Origin: Chlamydiota bacterium | GTDB taxonomy: Bacteria; Chlamydiota; Chlamydiia; Chlamydiales; SM23-39 | Direction: 5' to 3' | Assembly (NCBI GenBank): GCA_027459365.1 | Contig: DAIDIM010000053.1 | Location: 1 to 19,586, forward strand | Length of the DNA: 19,586 bases | Shown here: one piece after another, positions 1 to 6,077 of the stretch | How the letters are laid out: every line of letters begins with the position of its first letter | Position numbering within the stretch: position 1 is the stretch's first letter | Position numbers and translations under genes: made by a program | Notes under the pieces: generated by a model | The model's input: the letters and a program-made list of their open reading frames with translations, nothing else | Databases searched by the model: none | What the model was told of the DNA's origin: nothing

Positions 1-1
1 T

Positions 2-160
2 CCAACATTCTCTGATATGTTGAGGGCCGTACGCATGATCATTTGGAGAGAAAGTTTAATTCCTCGGAAGGGGGAAAAAGGGCCTTCCTTAGAAAATATT
101 ACACCAGAAATGGTCGAGTGGGCTGAGGTTATCGTGAAACGGGTGCTGCAGGCTGCCTGA
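2..160 (+). CDS. Transposase C-terminal fragment (partial, open at left edge)
   Basis: Frame 2 is open from the first base to a TGA at 158-160 and gives 52 residues, beginning PTFSDMLRAVRMIIWRES and ending EVIVKRVLQAA. The pattern 'PSF-x-D-x-L-A-A-x-R-x-x-x-W' near the end of a protein is familiar from the C-termini of IS4/IS701-type DDE transposases, but the fragment is too short for a firm family call. No catalytic residues are present in this part. It runs convergently into the truncated methyltransferase gene on the other strand, which fits an IS insertion that broke that gene. Confidence 0.45.
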   Translation, partial: PTFSDMLRAVRMIIWRESLIPRKGEKGPSLENITPEMVEWAEVIVKRVLQAA

Positions 161-170
161 ATCAGGCAGC
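152..170. repeat. Perfect 9-bp inverted repeat at the transposase stop codon
   Basis: GCTGCCTGA is followed by one A and then its exact reverse complement TCAGGCAGC. The transposase stop codon lies inside the left arm. No T-run follows on either strand, so it is not a classical intrinsic terminator; it may still form a cruciform or a 3'-end RNA hairpin. Confidence 0.5.
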
Positions 171-602
171 TAAAAGGATTGTGGGAACAAAATTTTCTTG
201 TGCAATCTCATGACTGACGAGCGCCAGCGAGGAAGTCATGAAATTGTACAAAGTCCAGTTTATTCCTTTTATATTATTTTTTATAAAGTCATGATGCTGA
301 GGAGAAGAAGTGATACCGGTGACGTCGCAATGTTTTTCTTGCATAAACATTCTTGCTGAACCGCCCCAACCACATCCACAATCTAAAACTTTACTATAAT
401 TGGATATCCATTTATACAAACTGCGAACACTAAAATCCATGATATCTTCCTCTGGATTATTAGGATTGGTTGCTCCGAAATGATAATGACATTTTTCTCC
501 TAGAACCTTCAACCATGAATCCAAATCATTCTCAACGTAAAAATAGCTGAGATCACTCGCATTCATTTGATTCATGATTTCTTCGCTGGATTTTTCTTTC
601 AT
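162..602 (-). pseudogene. SAM-dependent methyltransferase, 3'-truncated by the IS end
   Basis: The 146-residue frame carries a class I SAM-binding motif I (VLDCGCGWGG, residues 72-81) and a motif II-like stretch (DVTGITSSPQ, 93-102), the pattern of cyclopropane-fatty-acid-synthase-like or small-molecule methyltransferases. These families usually run to 230-280 residues, so roughly half is missing. The authentic part ends at about INWTLYNF (residues 114-121). The next 25 residues are encoded by the palindrome and IS flank and look non-homologous. The ATG at 602-600 is preceded by AGGTAGG, a usable ribosome binding site. It lies downstream of the YcaO gene on the same strand, so it probably was the tailoring methyltransferase of that peptide locus. 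Substrate unknown. Confidence 0.65.
208..241. repeat. 34-bp inverted-repeat element (hairpin) at the IS/methyltransferase junction
   Basis: TCATGACT (208-215) and AGTCATGA (234-241) are perfect inverted arms around an 18-base GC-rich core containing CGC-CA-GCG, which can extend the stem. The core GACGAGCG...GCGAGGA is much more GC-rich than its surroundings. It sits exactly where methyltransferase similarity stops, so it is either the tip of the IS or a dispersed palindromic repeat. No second copy was noticed in this window. Confidence 0.5.
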
Positions 603-741
603 ACCTACCTATATTCTTGGCATATTGTGAGTTTGATTGCACTTGTAGCTGCGTATGGGCTTCCTCGGATCTGCCTACCAAAAATTGTACAAAGTCGAAT
701 TCAAACACTTTTAACTGAGGTTTTACAGATACTGTCTTCAC
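553..741 (-). CDS. Small unrecognised ORF overlapping the YcaO stop codon
   Basis: A 62-codon frame starts at a GTG (741-739) that overlaps the TGA of the YcaO gene as GTGA, a layout typical of translational coupling, and ends 50 bp inside the methyltransferase gene in another frame. The product begins MKTVSVKPQLKVFEFDFVQF and becomes basic and polar toward the end. I recognise no domain, and it lacks the Cys/Ser/Thr-rich core expected of a heterocycle precursor. It may be chance, since the 135-bp gap simply stays open here. Listed because the junction decides whether the gap between the two genes is coding. Confidence 0.2.
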   Translation of the reverse strand: MKTVSVKPQLKVFEFDFVQFLVGRSEEAHTQLQVQSNSQYAKNIGRYERKIQRRNHESNECE

Positions 742-3017
742 AAGAAAAATGGTATCGGATTTAACTCTTCTTCTGTAAGTTTTTGTTTGACTAGACCTAA
801 TTCAAATGGGACATCATACAATCTTCCTGGAGCAAAGCGATTCCAAAAATGTCTTAATCCAGGAACAAAAACTTTGACTACAGGGAGTCCAATATCGGGA
901 CGTGTCTGATCTAAAACCAGCATTTCAAGACCTTTCTCTTCAACAATTCTTTGACAAATCTTGATATCCGTTTTGATATCAGAAGTATCAAAACGGACAT
1001 AATCAAGACGCTGCTTTTTCTTGAAAGAACAGTCTGGGATCAGATAAGGATGATTGCTTAAAACTTCTTTACGGATCCAATCTTGTCGCGTTTTTTGCTT
1101 CGAATCGGCATGCTGTTTAGAGGTTCCTGTATATACTAAAAATAAAGATTGGCCTATTTCAGTAAGGGCACGAGATATTGCAATATTCGGATCGAAATGA
1201 GACCCAAAACCAAATAATATCTCACCTTGAGCTTCGTCATCCCTGCAGGAAATTGCTGCAAAAGTAGGAATATTTAAATCCATCGTAATATCAAGTACCC
1301 AACATTTTCGATTCATATAATGATAGGAAGAAATTAACCGATTTATGTGGGGGTCGGAAAAACTTTTTAGGTCGATTTCAGGCCGCCTGATGCGCGAATA
1401 CCACCAAAGAGCGATACTATCTCTTTCAACAAGTTCAAAAAAACCTTGTAAAATTGCCTCTTCTATAGTATTCCCTGCTGCGTTTCCATTGGAATCGGCT
1501 AAGCCAAACTCTTTGTTTTTTTGTAGAGAATATGCATAATAACAGAGTGCCGTAGGGAGATATTTGAACTTGTTGTTTGATAACGACCATATGGGAGTCC
1601 ATTCGAATTCTTCATTCGGGTTAAAAGAGGGAGGAATCAAGTGAAATGATGAACATGATTGATTCCATTCCTCTCTAATTTTGTATTGGTTCTGACTAAA
1701 TAACAAAAATGATTCTGGATGAATCGCCTCCTCATTCAACGATGCTAAACTTGCTTTAATTTTTGGCTCATCGCCTTGATAAATCCCCGAATATCTTTCA
1801 ATTGATTCGCAAAGACAGCTTGTTTTCGCTTGAGCTTCACTCCTCCCCTTTCCTCCACCTACCATTCTCAGATTATTATATATAGCATGCTTTTCCAAAT
1901 GGCCTACATGCCCTCCAAGTTGTGCTAGATAAATATGCATAGAGCTCGATTGAGAAGGATTTTTAGGAATCAAATATTCAATGATTCCAGTAATAGGACT
2001 AATGAGATGCTCAAATTTTTTATATGTTTCTTCAGGAGGTTGAATGCGATGTCCACCATCTTCGGTAAAATGCTTGGTTTGACTTTCTAGAAGAACAGGT
2101 TTTGGAACAAGTGAGGGAGCAACTCCACAATTCAAACAATGTATTTTTTTCATTACTTGATGTGAAGTAATCTCCGGACGAAGAAAATGATAGGAAAAAA
2201 TCTTTGATTCTAAATTTGGATTATCCCCTTTTACAAGCCATTTAAATATTTCATTCGCAGCGAGAATATATGCGAATGTACTCATATTCGGAAATATATT
2301 GGCAGAAATGGTTAATGGAGTTTTTCTTTTTGTTTGTTGTTCAATATACACTTCCTCACAAGCGTTGCCTTTCAAAGCTTCAATAAGACAATCAAGACAA
2401 GGTCCAATACCTGGAATGAAGAGAGGACCTACCCAAATTTCTGATCTCGTTGGCTTAATTAGTAAATATGGGTTTTTTGATTGGATTAAACTTTTGCGAA
2501 GCTCTAAATCTCGATAATTATCTGTAATTGCAATCGTTAAACATTGCTCTTTTTCTGCCACTTGGATCGACATATCAACAAGTGCTGATCGGAGAGAATC
2601 AACCGAAACATTTCCAAATGTTTTGATTGAAACACAATGATCTTGTAAACGTTTCTCTGCCACGCTACACGGAACATCGAGAAGATTACAAAACGATTGA
2701 ATGGCTTTTGGCATATTTGTAGGGACGTCTTCAAGATATCCTCTTTCTTGAAGACGAAGTAAAGCGTAATACACTTCAGAAGCAGAAACCTTTTCTTGTA
2801 AACTCTCTACAATTTGTTCCTTAGAATAGCTTCCTTTGGAAAGATATGGCGTTAATAAAACATAGACCTCACCTTCAAACAGATGACGAATATCATTCTC
2901 ATCGAACAAAATCACTTGTCTTGGTGGAATTATTTTGGCATGCACAAAAGCTTTAAAAGCTATACTGTTTGATATCGTTTTATCACTTACAAATGCAATG
3001 GTTTGATCCACAATCAC
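738..3017 (-). CDS. Fused TOMM cyclodehydratase (leader-binding E1-like domain plus YcaO)
   Basis: A 759-residue protein of the size and layout of fused azoline-forming cyclodehydratases (PatD/TruD type). Such enzymes use ATP to turn Cys, Ser or Thr side chains of a precursor peptide into thiazolines or oxazolines. The N-terminal half (about 1-310) has the E1-like, leader-binding arrangement with two zinc CxxC pairs (C207/C210 and C294/C297). The C-terminal half is YcaO: SEAQAKTSCLCESIERYS (393-410), GNAAGNTIEEAILQGFFELV (511-530) with ERDSIALWWY, and GFGSHFDPNIAISRALTEIG (603-622) are the ATP/Mg-binding blocks. It ends NPIPFFL, a shortened form of the Pro-rich C-terminus of TOMM YcaO proteins. 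The start is a GTG at 3017 with AGG 5 bases upstream. No dehydrogenase, exporter or obvious intact precursor is in the window. The enzyme call is firm, the product unknown. Confidence 0.9.
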   Translation of the reverse strand: MIVDQTIAFVSDKTISNSIAFKAFVHAKIIPPRQVILFDENDIRHLFEGEVYVLLTPYLSKGSYSKEQIVESLQEKVSASEVYYALLRLQERGYLEDVPTNMPKAIQSFCNLLDVPCSVAEKRLQDHCVSIKTFGNVSVDSLRSALVDMSIQVAEKEQCLTIAITDNYRDLELRKSLIQSKNPYLLIKPTRSEIWVGPLFIPGIGPCLDCLIEALKGNACEEVYIEQQTKRKTPLTISANIFPNMSTFAYILAANEIFKWLVKGDNPNLESKIFSYHFLRPEITSHQVMKKIHCLNCGVAPSLVPKPVLLESQTKHFTEDGGHRIQPPEETYKKFEHLISPITGIIEYLIPKNPSQSSSMHIYLAQLGGHVGHLEKHAIYNNLRMVGGGKGRSEAQAKTSCLCESIERYSGIYQGDEPKIKASLASLNEEAIHPESFLLFSQNQYKIREEWNQSCSSFHLIPPSFNPNEEFEWTPIWSLSNNKFKYLPTALCYYAYSLQKNKEFGLADSNGNAAGNTIEEAILQGFFELVERDSIALWWYSRIRRPEIDLKSFSDPHINRLISSYHYMNRKCWVLDITMDLNIPTFAAISCRDDEAQGEILFGFGSHFDPNIAISRALTEIGQSLFLVYTGTSKQHADSKQKTRQDWIRKEVLSNHPYLIPDCSFKKKQRLDYVRFDTSDIKTDIKICQRIVEEKGLEMLVLDQTRPDIGLPVVKVFVPGLRHFWNRFAPGRLYDVPFELGLVKQKLTEEELNPIPFFL

Positions 3018-3071
3018 ATATACCTGCAGTTATATTTTGAGTTCCGTATTTGTTTCGGAATATCTAACCAT

Positions 3072-3100
3072 ATTATCTTAGCAAGCTATTGGAAATACAA
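3072..3100 (-). promoter_or_regulatory. Sigma-70-like promoter candidate for the YcaO gene
   Basis: Reading the minus strand, TTGTAT (3100-3095) and GATAAT (3077-3072) are separated by exactly 17 bases. Transcription would begin near 3065, about 48 bases before the GTG start. It overlaps the 3' part of the leader-like region, so that region would lie mostly outside this transcript. Confidence 0.45.
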
Positions 3101-3227
3101 GTAATTTTTACTTTAAATTCTGAGTACGTCCCAAGCCTTCGCGAGTCTTTGAGACCATTCGAAATATCCAAACTTTTGCTACAACTTCTCTCCATTTTCT
3201 ACGATTTTTTTCGTTGTTTTGTTTCAT
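3073..3227 (-). pseudogene. Possible NHLP-type RiPP precursor remnant (frame-broken)
   Basis: An in-frame 39-codon ORF runs from ATG at 3227 to TAA at 3110-3108. Its start includes RRKWREVVAKVW, which resembles the beginning of nitrile-hydratase-leader (NHLP) precursors ('x-x-W-x-x-V/I-V/I-A-K-A-W'). After VW the match continues only in other frames: SQRLAKAWDVL in the second (compare 'x-R-L-L-A-D-P-x-x-V-L') and SEFKVKITCISN in the third, ending at TAA 3075-3073. That pattern suggests a decayed precursor gene with two frameshifts just upstream of the cyclodehydratase on the same strand. The alternative is chance similarity in AT-rich sequence. The match is from memory and was not scored. Confidence 0.28.
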
Positions 3228-3290
3228 TTCTTATCATTTTTTTGTCTCGATGTCATGGCAAAGTTAAAATGTCAGATCAGCAAAAAAAAA

Positions 3291-3319
3291 TTGATAATAA
3301 TTTTTAGACTCTTTAAAAT
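3291..3319 (+). promoter_or_regulatory. Sigma-70-like promoter candidate for the AAA+ operon
   Basis: TTGATA (3291-3296) and TAAAAT (3314-3319) with a 17-base spacer. Transcription would start near 3326, about 30 bases before the ATG at 3355, which has GAGG five bases upstream. Confidence 0.5.
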
Positions 3320-3354
3320 TCATCACTTTTTCAGATAAAAATATTGAGGCGTAT

Positions 3355-4509
3355 ATGAAGGTCTATGATCTCCCATTTCTAAGAACAAATTTCTCTTTTT
3401 CGTTAGTAGATAATGAAAGTACGATAGGCGCTCAATCAACAGAAAGTGTGAATTCAGCAAAAGATGAAAAAGCAAAAGACAATCAATCGAAAGATGTAAA
3501 TAATCCAAATGCGAATAGCAAAGACGAAAGTATTTCGGCAACAGACAATCAAAATGCGCCCAAAAAAGAAGAGGGGGTAATGGATAAATTACAAAGATAT
3601 GAAAATTTAGCGCGTGGCTTTTTAGTGCAAATCCTACTCACAGGAGCGCAGAATAAAATTAAGGAATATGAAGCCCCTTTCTATGTACCATGTAAAGAAT
3701 GTTACTCTCATCCAGCACGTTTCATTTCCTATAAATGGCTTGTGAGTGATCCACGTGTAATTGCACCAAATCCTATTTTTGCTCCGCACGTAGATCAAGT
3801 TTTTAAAAATTTGAAAAAATCATTAGAAGATGCTGTTACCAAGAAGACGAATCTGCCACATGCAATCATTTATGGACCTCGCGGAACGGGCAAATCAACT
3901 GGATGCGAGTTTGTTGCTAAGAGTGGGAATTGGAATTATATTATTCTAGAAAGCAGTATCTTCATTAAATTACTGAATGATGAAAGTCGATCTGGGCCCT
4001 TTTTTCAAGGGCTTCGCGATCTTATTTTACCTACAGTTTTAGTTATTGAAGAAGCAGATTCTTTGTTAAATCTAAAAAGTACAGAACTCAACTCAAATCA
4101 AGTTTCAGCCGCACGCACAGCAATTCAAGTGTTGAAAGATCAAATAGGAATCCAAAATCCTAAAATCATGTGTCTTTTTGTATTGCAGAATCCTCCAAGT
4201 GGGATAGATCCTGCGTTTTTGAATCGAATAACTTATCAAGTTGTTACAGAAGAGCCAACTCTTGAGGAACTTAAATTGATTATCAAACATCATGCAACCC
4301 GGTTCTTTGATCCTCCACGGTTGAAAAAGCTCACTCCGGAAATCATTGATTCTTTGGCACAAAAAGTCTTTAAAGGGAGCACCGGCAGAGATGTGCAAAA
4401 TGCTTTTTCATGTATTAGGGACATAAAAGAAGAAGAGATAGACAAAGAAAAAATGCATCACATCCTTGAAAATTATCTTCGATTAAATAGACCCGAAAGA
4501 CTTGCTTAA
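3355..4509 (+). CDS. AAA+ ATPase with low-complexity N-terminal region
   Basis: A 384-residue protein. Residues about 22-75 are a low-complexity stretch rich in Lys, Asp, Asn and Ser, followed by a helical, partly hydrophobic segment (about 76-110) and a AAA+ module. Walker A is GPRGTGKST (174-182), Walker B VLVIEEAD (228-235, EE in place of the usual DE), sensor 1 FVLQNP (Asn279) and an arginine-finger-like DPAFLNR (Arg291). An all-helical lid follows (about 300-375, GSTGRDVQNAF). Spacing of the motifs recalls ATAD3-like and other remodelling AAA ATPases, but I would not name a family. The gene leads an operon with a membrane-anchored partner 9 bases downstream, suggesting that the ATPase is recruited to a membrane. 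The substrate is unknown. Confidence 0.8.
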   Translation: MKVYDLPFLRTNFSFSLVDNESTIGAQSTESVNSAKDEKAKDNQSKDVNNPNANSKDESISATDNQNAPKKEEGVMDKLQRYENLARGFLVQILLTGAQNKIKEYEAPFYVPCKECYSHPARFISYKWLVSDPRVIAPNPIFAPHVDQVFKNLKKSLEDAVTKKTNLPHAIIYGPRGTGKSTGCEFVAKSGNWNYIILESSIFIKLLNDESRSGPFFQGLRDLILPTVLVIEEADSLLNLKSTELNSNQVSAARTAIQVLKDQIGIQNPKIMCLFVLQNPPSGIDPAFLNRITYQVVTEEPTLEELKLIIKHHATRFFDPPRLKKLTPEIIDSLAQKVFKGSTGRDVQNAFSCIRDIKEEEIDKEKMHHILENYLRLNRPERLA

Positions 4510-4518
4510 GAGGAAAAC

Positions 4519-5088
4519 ATGATTCATACAATAAAAGACAATGTTTATTATCTAATACAAGAAATACGAAAAACAGTATCCGTAACGTTAATTTCTACTA
4601 TATCTGTTATTGCTATTGCTATATTTTATTTATATAATAGGTACTATCATTCATCAAACATCTCTTCTATAAAAGCAATTGATCTGAAATCAAATCCAAT
4701 ACTAACAAAAGTTCTGCAGCTAAATAAAGATGCTGTTCAGAAAAGGGGCCCTCTTTTAAAGATCCTATTCTGTGGAGCTTGCGAGGATCAGAAAAAAATA
4801 ACTGCAGAGAATATGGCAAAAGAATTGGGTATACAATTCCATTATTTTGACGGGAGAGAGAACAACGCAGACAAATTGCGTTCAGTGATGAAGAGAATTT
4901 CCTCAAGCAGGATTCCAGAACTGGTATATGTATCGCATGCGGAGGAATTAGATCGACCTCAGCTAGAGACGATTTTAATAAATACTGGATCTGTGAGTGA
5001 AAAGCTTCTATTCTGTATAGGTACGAATGCAAAAGATCGATTAGGTTCTGCCCTTCTTTCTCGCTTTCAAATAACAGTTCCAATTTAA
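4519..5088 (+). CDS. Membrane-anchored degenerate AAA+-like protein (pseudo-ATPase candidate)
   Basis: A 189-residue protein with one N-terminal transmembrane segment (about 20-40), so the rest probably faces the cytoplasm. The soluble part reads like a AAA+ core with lost catalysis. The P-loop position has GACEDQKK (86-93) with no GKT/S. The Walker B position is ELVYVSHAEEL (134-144). A sensor-1-like CIGTN (Asn170) and an arginine-finger-like SALLSRFQI (Arg182) remain. The protein stops right after the finger, so there is no lid domain. AGAGGA lies 5 bases before the ATG, and the gene follows the AAA+ ATPase in the same operon. I infer that it could supply a finger in trans to the active ATPase. 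Homology to AAA+ rests on motif order, not on a search. Confidence 0.6.
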   Translation: MIHTIKDNVYYLIQEIRKTVSVTLISTISVIAIAIFYLYNRYYHSSNISSIKAIDLKSNPILTKVLQLNKDAVQKRGPLLKILFCGACEDQKKITAENMAKELGIQFHYFDGRENNADKLRSVMKRISSSRIPELVYVSHAEELDRPQLETILINTGSVSEKLLFCIGTNAKDRLGSALLSRFQITVPI

Positions 5089-5108
5089 TCTTTTGCAAAC
5101 TCTACCGG

Positions 5109-5387
5109 TTATCGTAGATCTTTGGCTCTTTTCGCTCCCATGGAAATTAAATACTTAGCTATATTGTCATACTTTCCATATTCTGCATCATCAAGAGCAG
5201 TATGTCCTCGCCAATTGATTTTGTTAATATCAGCTCCTTCTTCAACAAATTTACGCACATCCCCCATCAAACCTCTGCTTGCAGCTTGCTGTAAGCGAGT
5301 AAACCCCAATAATTCCCCCTTCTCATAAGTTGCCTCTTTTCCTCTAAAGAAGGAATGGATATTGCCAATAATATTTCCTATTCTCAT
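5109..5387 (-). CDS. Small ankyrin-repeat protein
   Basis: A 92-residue protein with a short N-terminal lead (about 1-27) and two ankyrin repeats: GFTRLQQAASRGLMGDV...GADINKIN (28-58) and WRGHTALDDAEYGKYDNI...GAK (59-86). The TPLH position of repeat 1 is degenerate (TRLQ) and that of repeat 2 is TALD. Ankyrin repeats mediate protein binding and are common in chlamydial and Legionella host-interaction proteins, but no secretion signal is visible. AGGAG lies 6 bases before the ATG. It follows the 149-residue gene by 14 bases, so both are likely on one transcript, and it converges on the AAA+ operon 20 bases away. Confidence 0.75.
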   Translation of the reverse strand: MRIGNIIGNIHSFFRGKEATYEKGELLGFTRLQQAASRGLMGDVRKFVEEGADINKINWRGHTALDDAEYGKYDNIAKYLISMGAKRAKDLR

Positions 5388-5401
5388 ATTTATCTCCTCT
5401 G

Positions 5402-5851
5402 CTATTTCTTGTAATTGGGTAAAAATTGCACGAACATTAACGATTTATAAAAATCTATAATTTCTTTGCCAAAAAGTTTTTTCCCATTTTCTAAAATTAC
5501 ACATTGTTCGAGCTTTTTTGTCGCTGGATTGATGTCATAGCTGGCCATTGGTTTGCTAGGGGCTTTTGGTATATAGACAATATCTTTTTCACCAAGCTCT
5601 GGAAAAAACAGCAAGGCACCTAAAAAGGTGGCTGCTTTTCCAATCCCTGTAAAATGGCCAACTGTTTCCCAAATGGTATGATTCATGATCTCTTCAATTG
5701 CATGTTCGAGAAAATCTTTCGCAAAAGCAACTTTTGAACTATGAATGATTCCCCAAAAAAGAGCTGTTAGAACCCCAGATAGAGCCGTTTTTTTCCCCGA
5801 TATACCTGCGAGAAAATCGGTTGTAAAATGTCTAAAGGTAATTTTTTGCAT
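5402..5851 (-). CDS. Unrecognised hydrophobic protein
   Basis: A 149-residue protein I do not recognise. Two hydrophobic stretches (about 22-44 and 69-87) could be membrane segments. The C-terminal 55 residues are soluble and include DINPATKKLEQCVILENGKK. There is no signal-peptidase site that I trust. The ATG at 5851 lacks a ribosome binding site and lies only about 7 bases after the predicted transcription start, so translation may be nearly leaderless. The ankyrin gene follows in the same operon and the palindromic element lies just upstream. A membrane role is inferred from hydrophobicity only. Confidence 0.6.
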   Translation of the reverse strand: MQKITFRHFTTDFLAGISGKKTALSGVLTALFWGIIHSSKVAFAKDFLEHAIEEIMNHTIWETVGHFTGIGKAATFLGALLFFPELGEKDIVYIPKAPSKPMASYDINPATKKLEQCVILENGKKLFGKEIIDFYKSLMFVQFLPNYKK

Positions 5852-5863
5852 TTTTTAGAAGAA

Positions 5864-5893
5864 ATAGTAAGAAATAGGGCTTTTTTCATTCAA
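5864..5893 (-). promoter_or_regulatory. Sigma-70-like promoter candidate for the 5851-5109 operon
   Basis: On the minus strand TTGAAT (5893-5888) and TACTAT (5869-5864) are separated by 18 bases. It lies between the palindromic element and the ATG at 5851, so the element end is just upstream of the -35 box. Confidence 0.45.
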
Positions 5894-5906
5894 TATTTTA
5901 TTTTAC

Positions 5907-6077
5907 GAGCCATTCCCGATGTGCCTCTTCGACGATATTCGGAAATCTTTTCGACGATTTTACCGCCATTTTTCGCAAAGCCATATAACTTAGTAAGATA
6001 TCAGCTTTGCGAAAATGGGGTAAACTCCTTCGAAAATATCCCAAATCTCCTCGAAGAATTCACATCGAGAATGGCTC
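5907..6077. repeat. 171-bp imperfect palindromic element (MITE-like), complete copy
   Basis: Arms 5907-5981 and 6004-6077 are inverted copies with scattered mismatches and a few single-base gaps, around a 22-base AT-rich centre (5982-6003). Outer ends are GAGCCATTC...GAATGGCTC; inner ends are TTTTCGCAAAGC...GCTTTGCGAAAA. The right arm, read in reverse complement, matches the start of the second copy at 19544 in 42 of 43 bases, much better than it matches its own left arm. This shows that it is a recurring element and not only a local hairpin. It contains no gene of its own and overlaps the 3' end of the GT9 gene. Confidence 0.8.

Larger units (their letters stand above)
1..241 (+). mobile_element. 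Right end of a probable insertion sequence (partial)
   Basis: The window opens inside a reading frame that looks like a transposase C-terminus. It is followed by about 80 non-coding bases ending in a 34-bp inverted-repeat structure (208-241). Methyltransferase coding sequence on the opposite strand is recognisable only to the right of about 241, so the element end is placed there. This is an inference: the left end is outside the window, no terminal inverted repeat pair or target duplication can be checked, and the IS family is unknown. Confidence 0.35.
3018..3354. other. 337-bp divergent intergenic region, YcaO gene to AAA+ operon
   Basis: Very AT-rich. It holds a promoter candidate for each flanking gene (3072-3100 minus, 3291-3319 plus) and a frame-broken leader-like reading region on the minus strand (3073-3227). 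A short inverted repeat, TTCCG...CGGAA near 3042-3059, lies in the predicted 5' untranslated part of the YcaO transcript. No RNA gene was seen. Confidence 0.6.

Noticed and set aside
3089..3307. 72-residue plus-strand ORF with a hydrophobic stretch in the YcaO/AAA+ intergenic region
   Set aside because: It starts at a TTG with no ribosome site, runs antisense to the leader-like region and through the AAA+ promoter, and its hydrophobicity follows from T-rich sequence.
3355..4509. Naming the AAA+ ATPase as an ATAD3 homologue
   Set aside because: Motif order and length are compatible, but the Walker B and finger sequences differ and no search could be run, so only the superfamily is stated.
4667..5098. 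143-residue minus-strand ORF
   Set aside because: It is antisense to the second AAA+ operon gene, which has a good ribosome site, a membrane anchor and AAA-like motifs.
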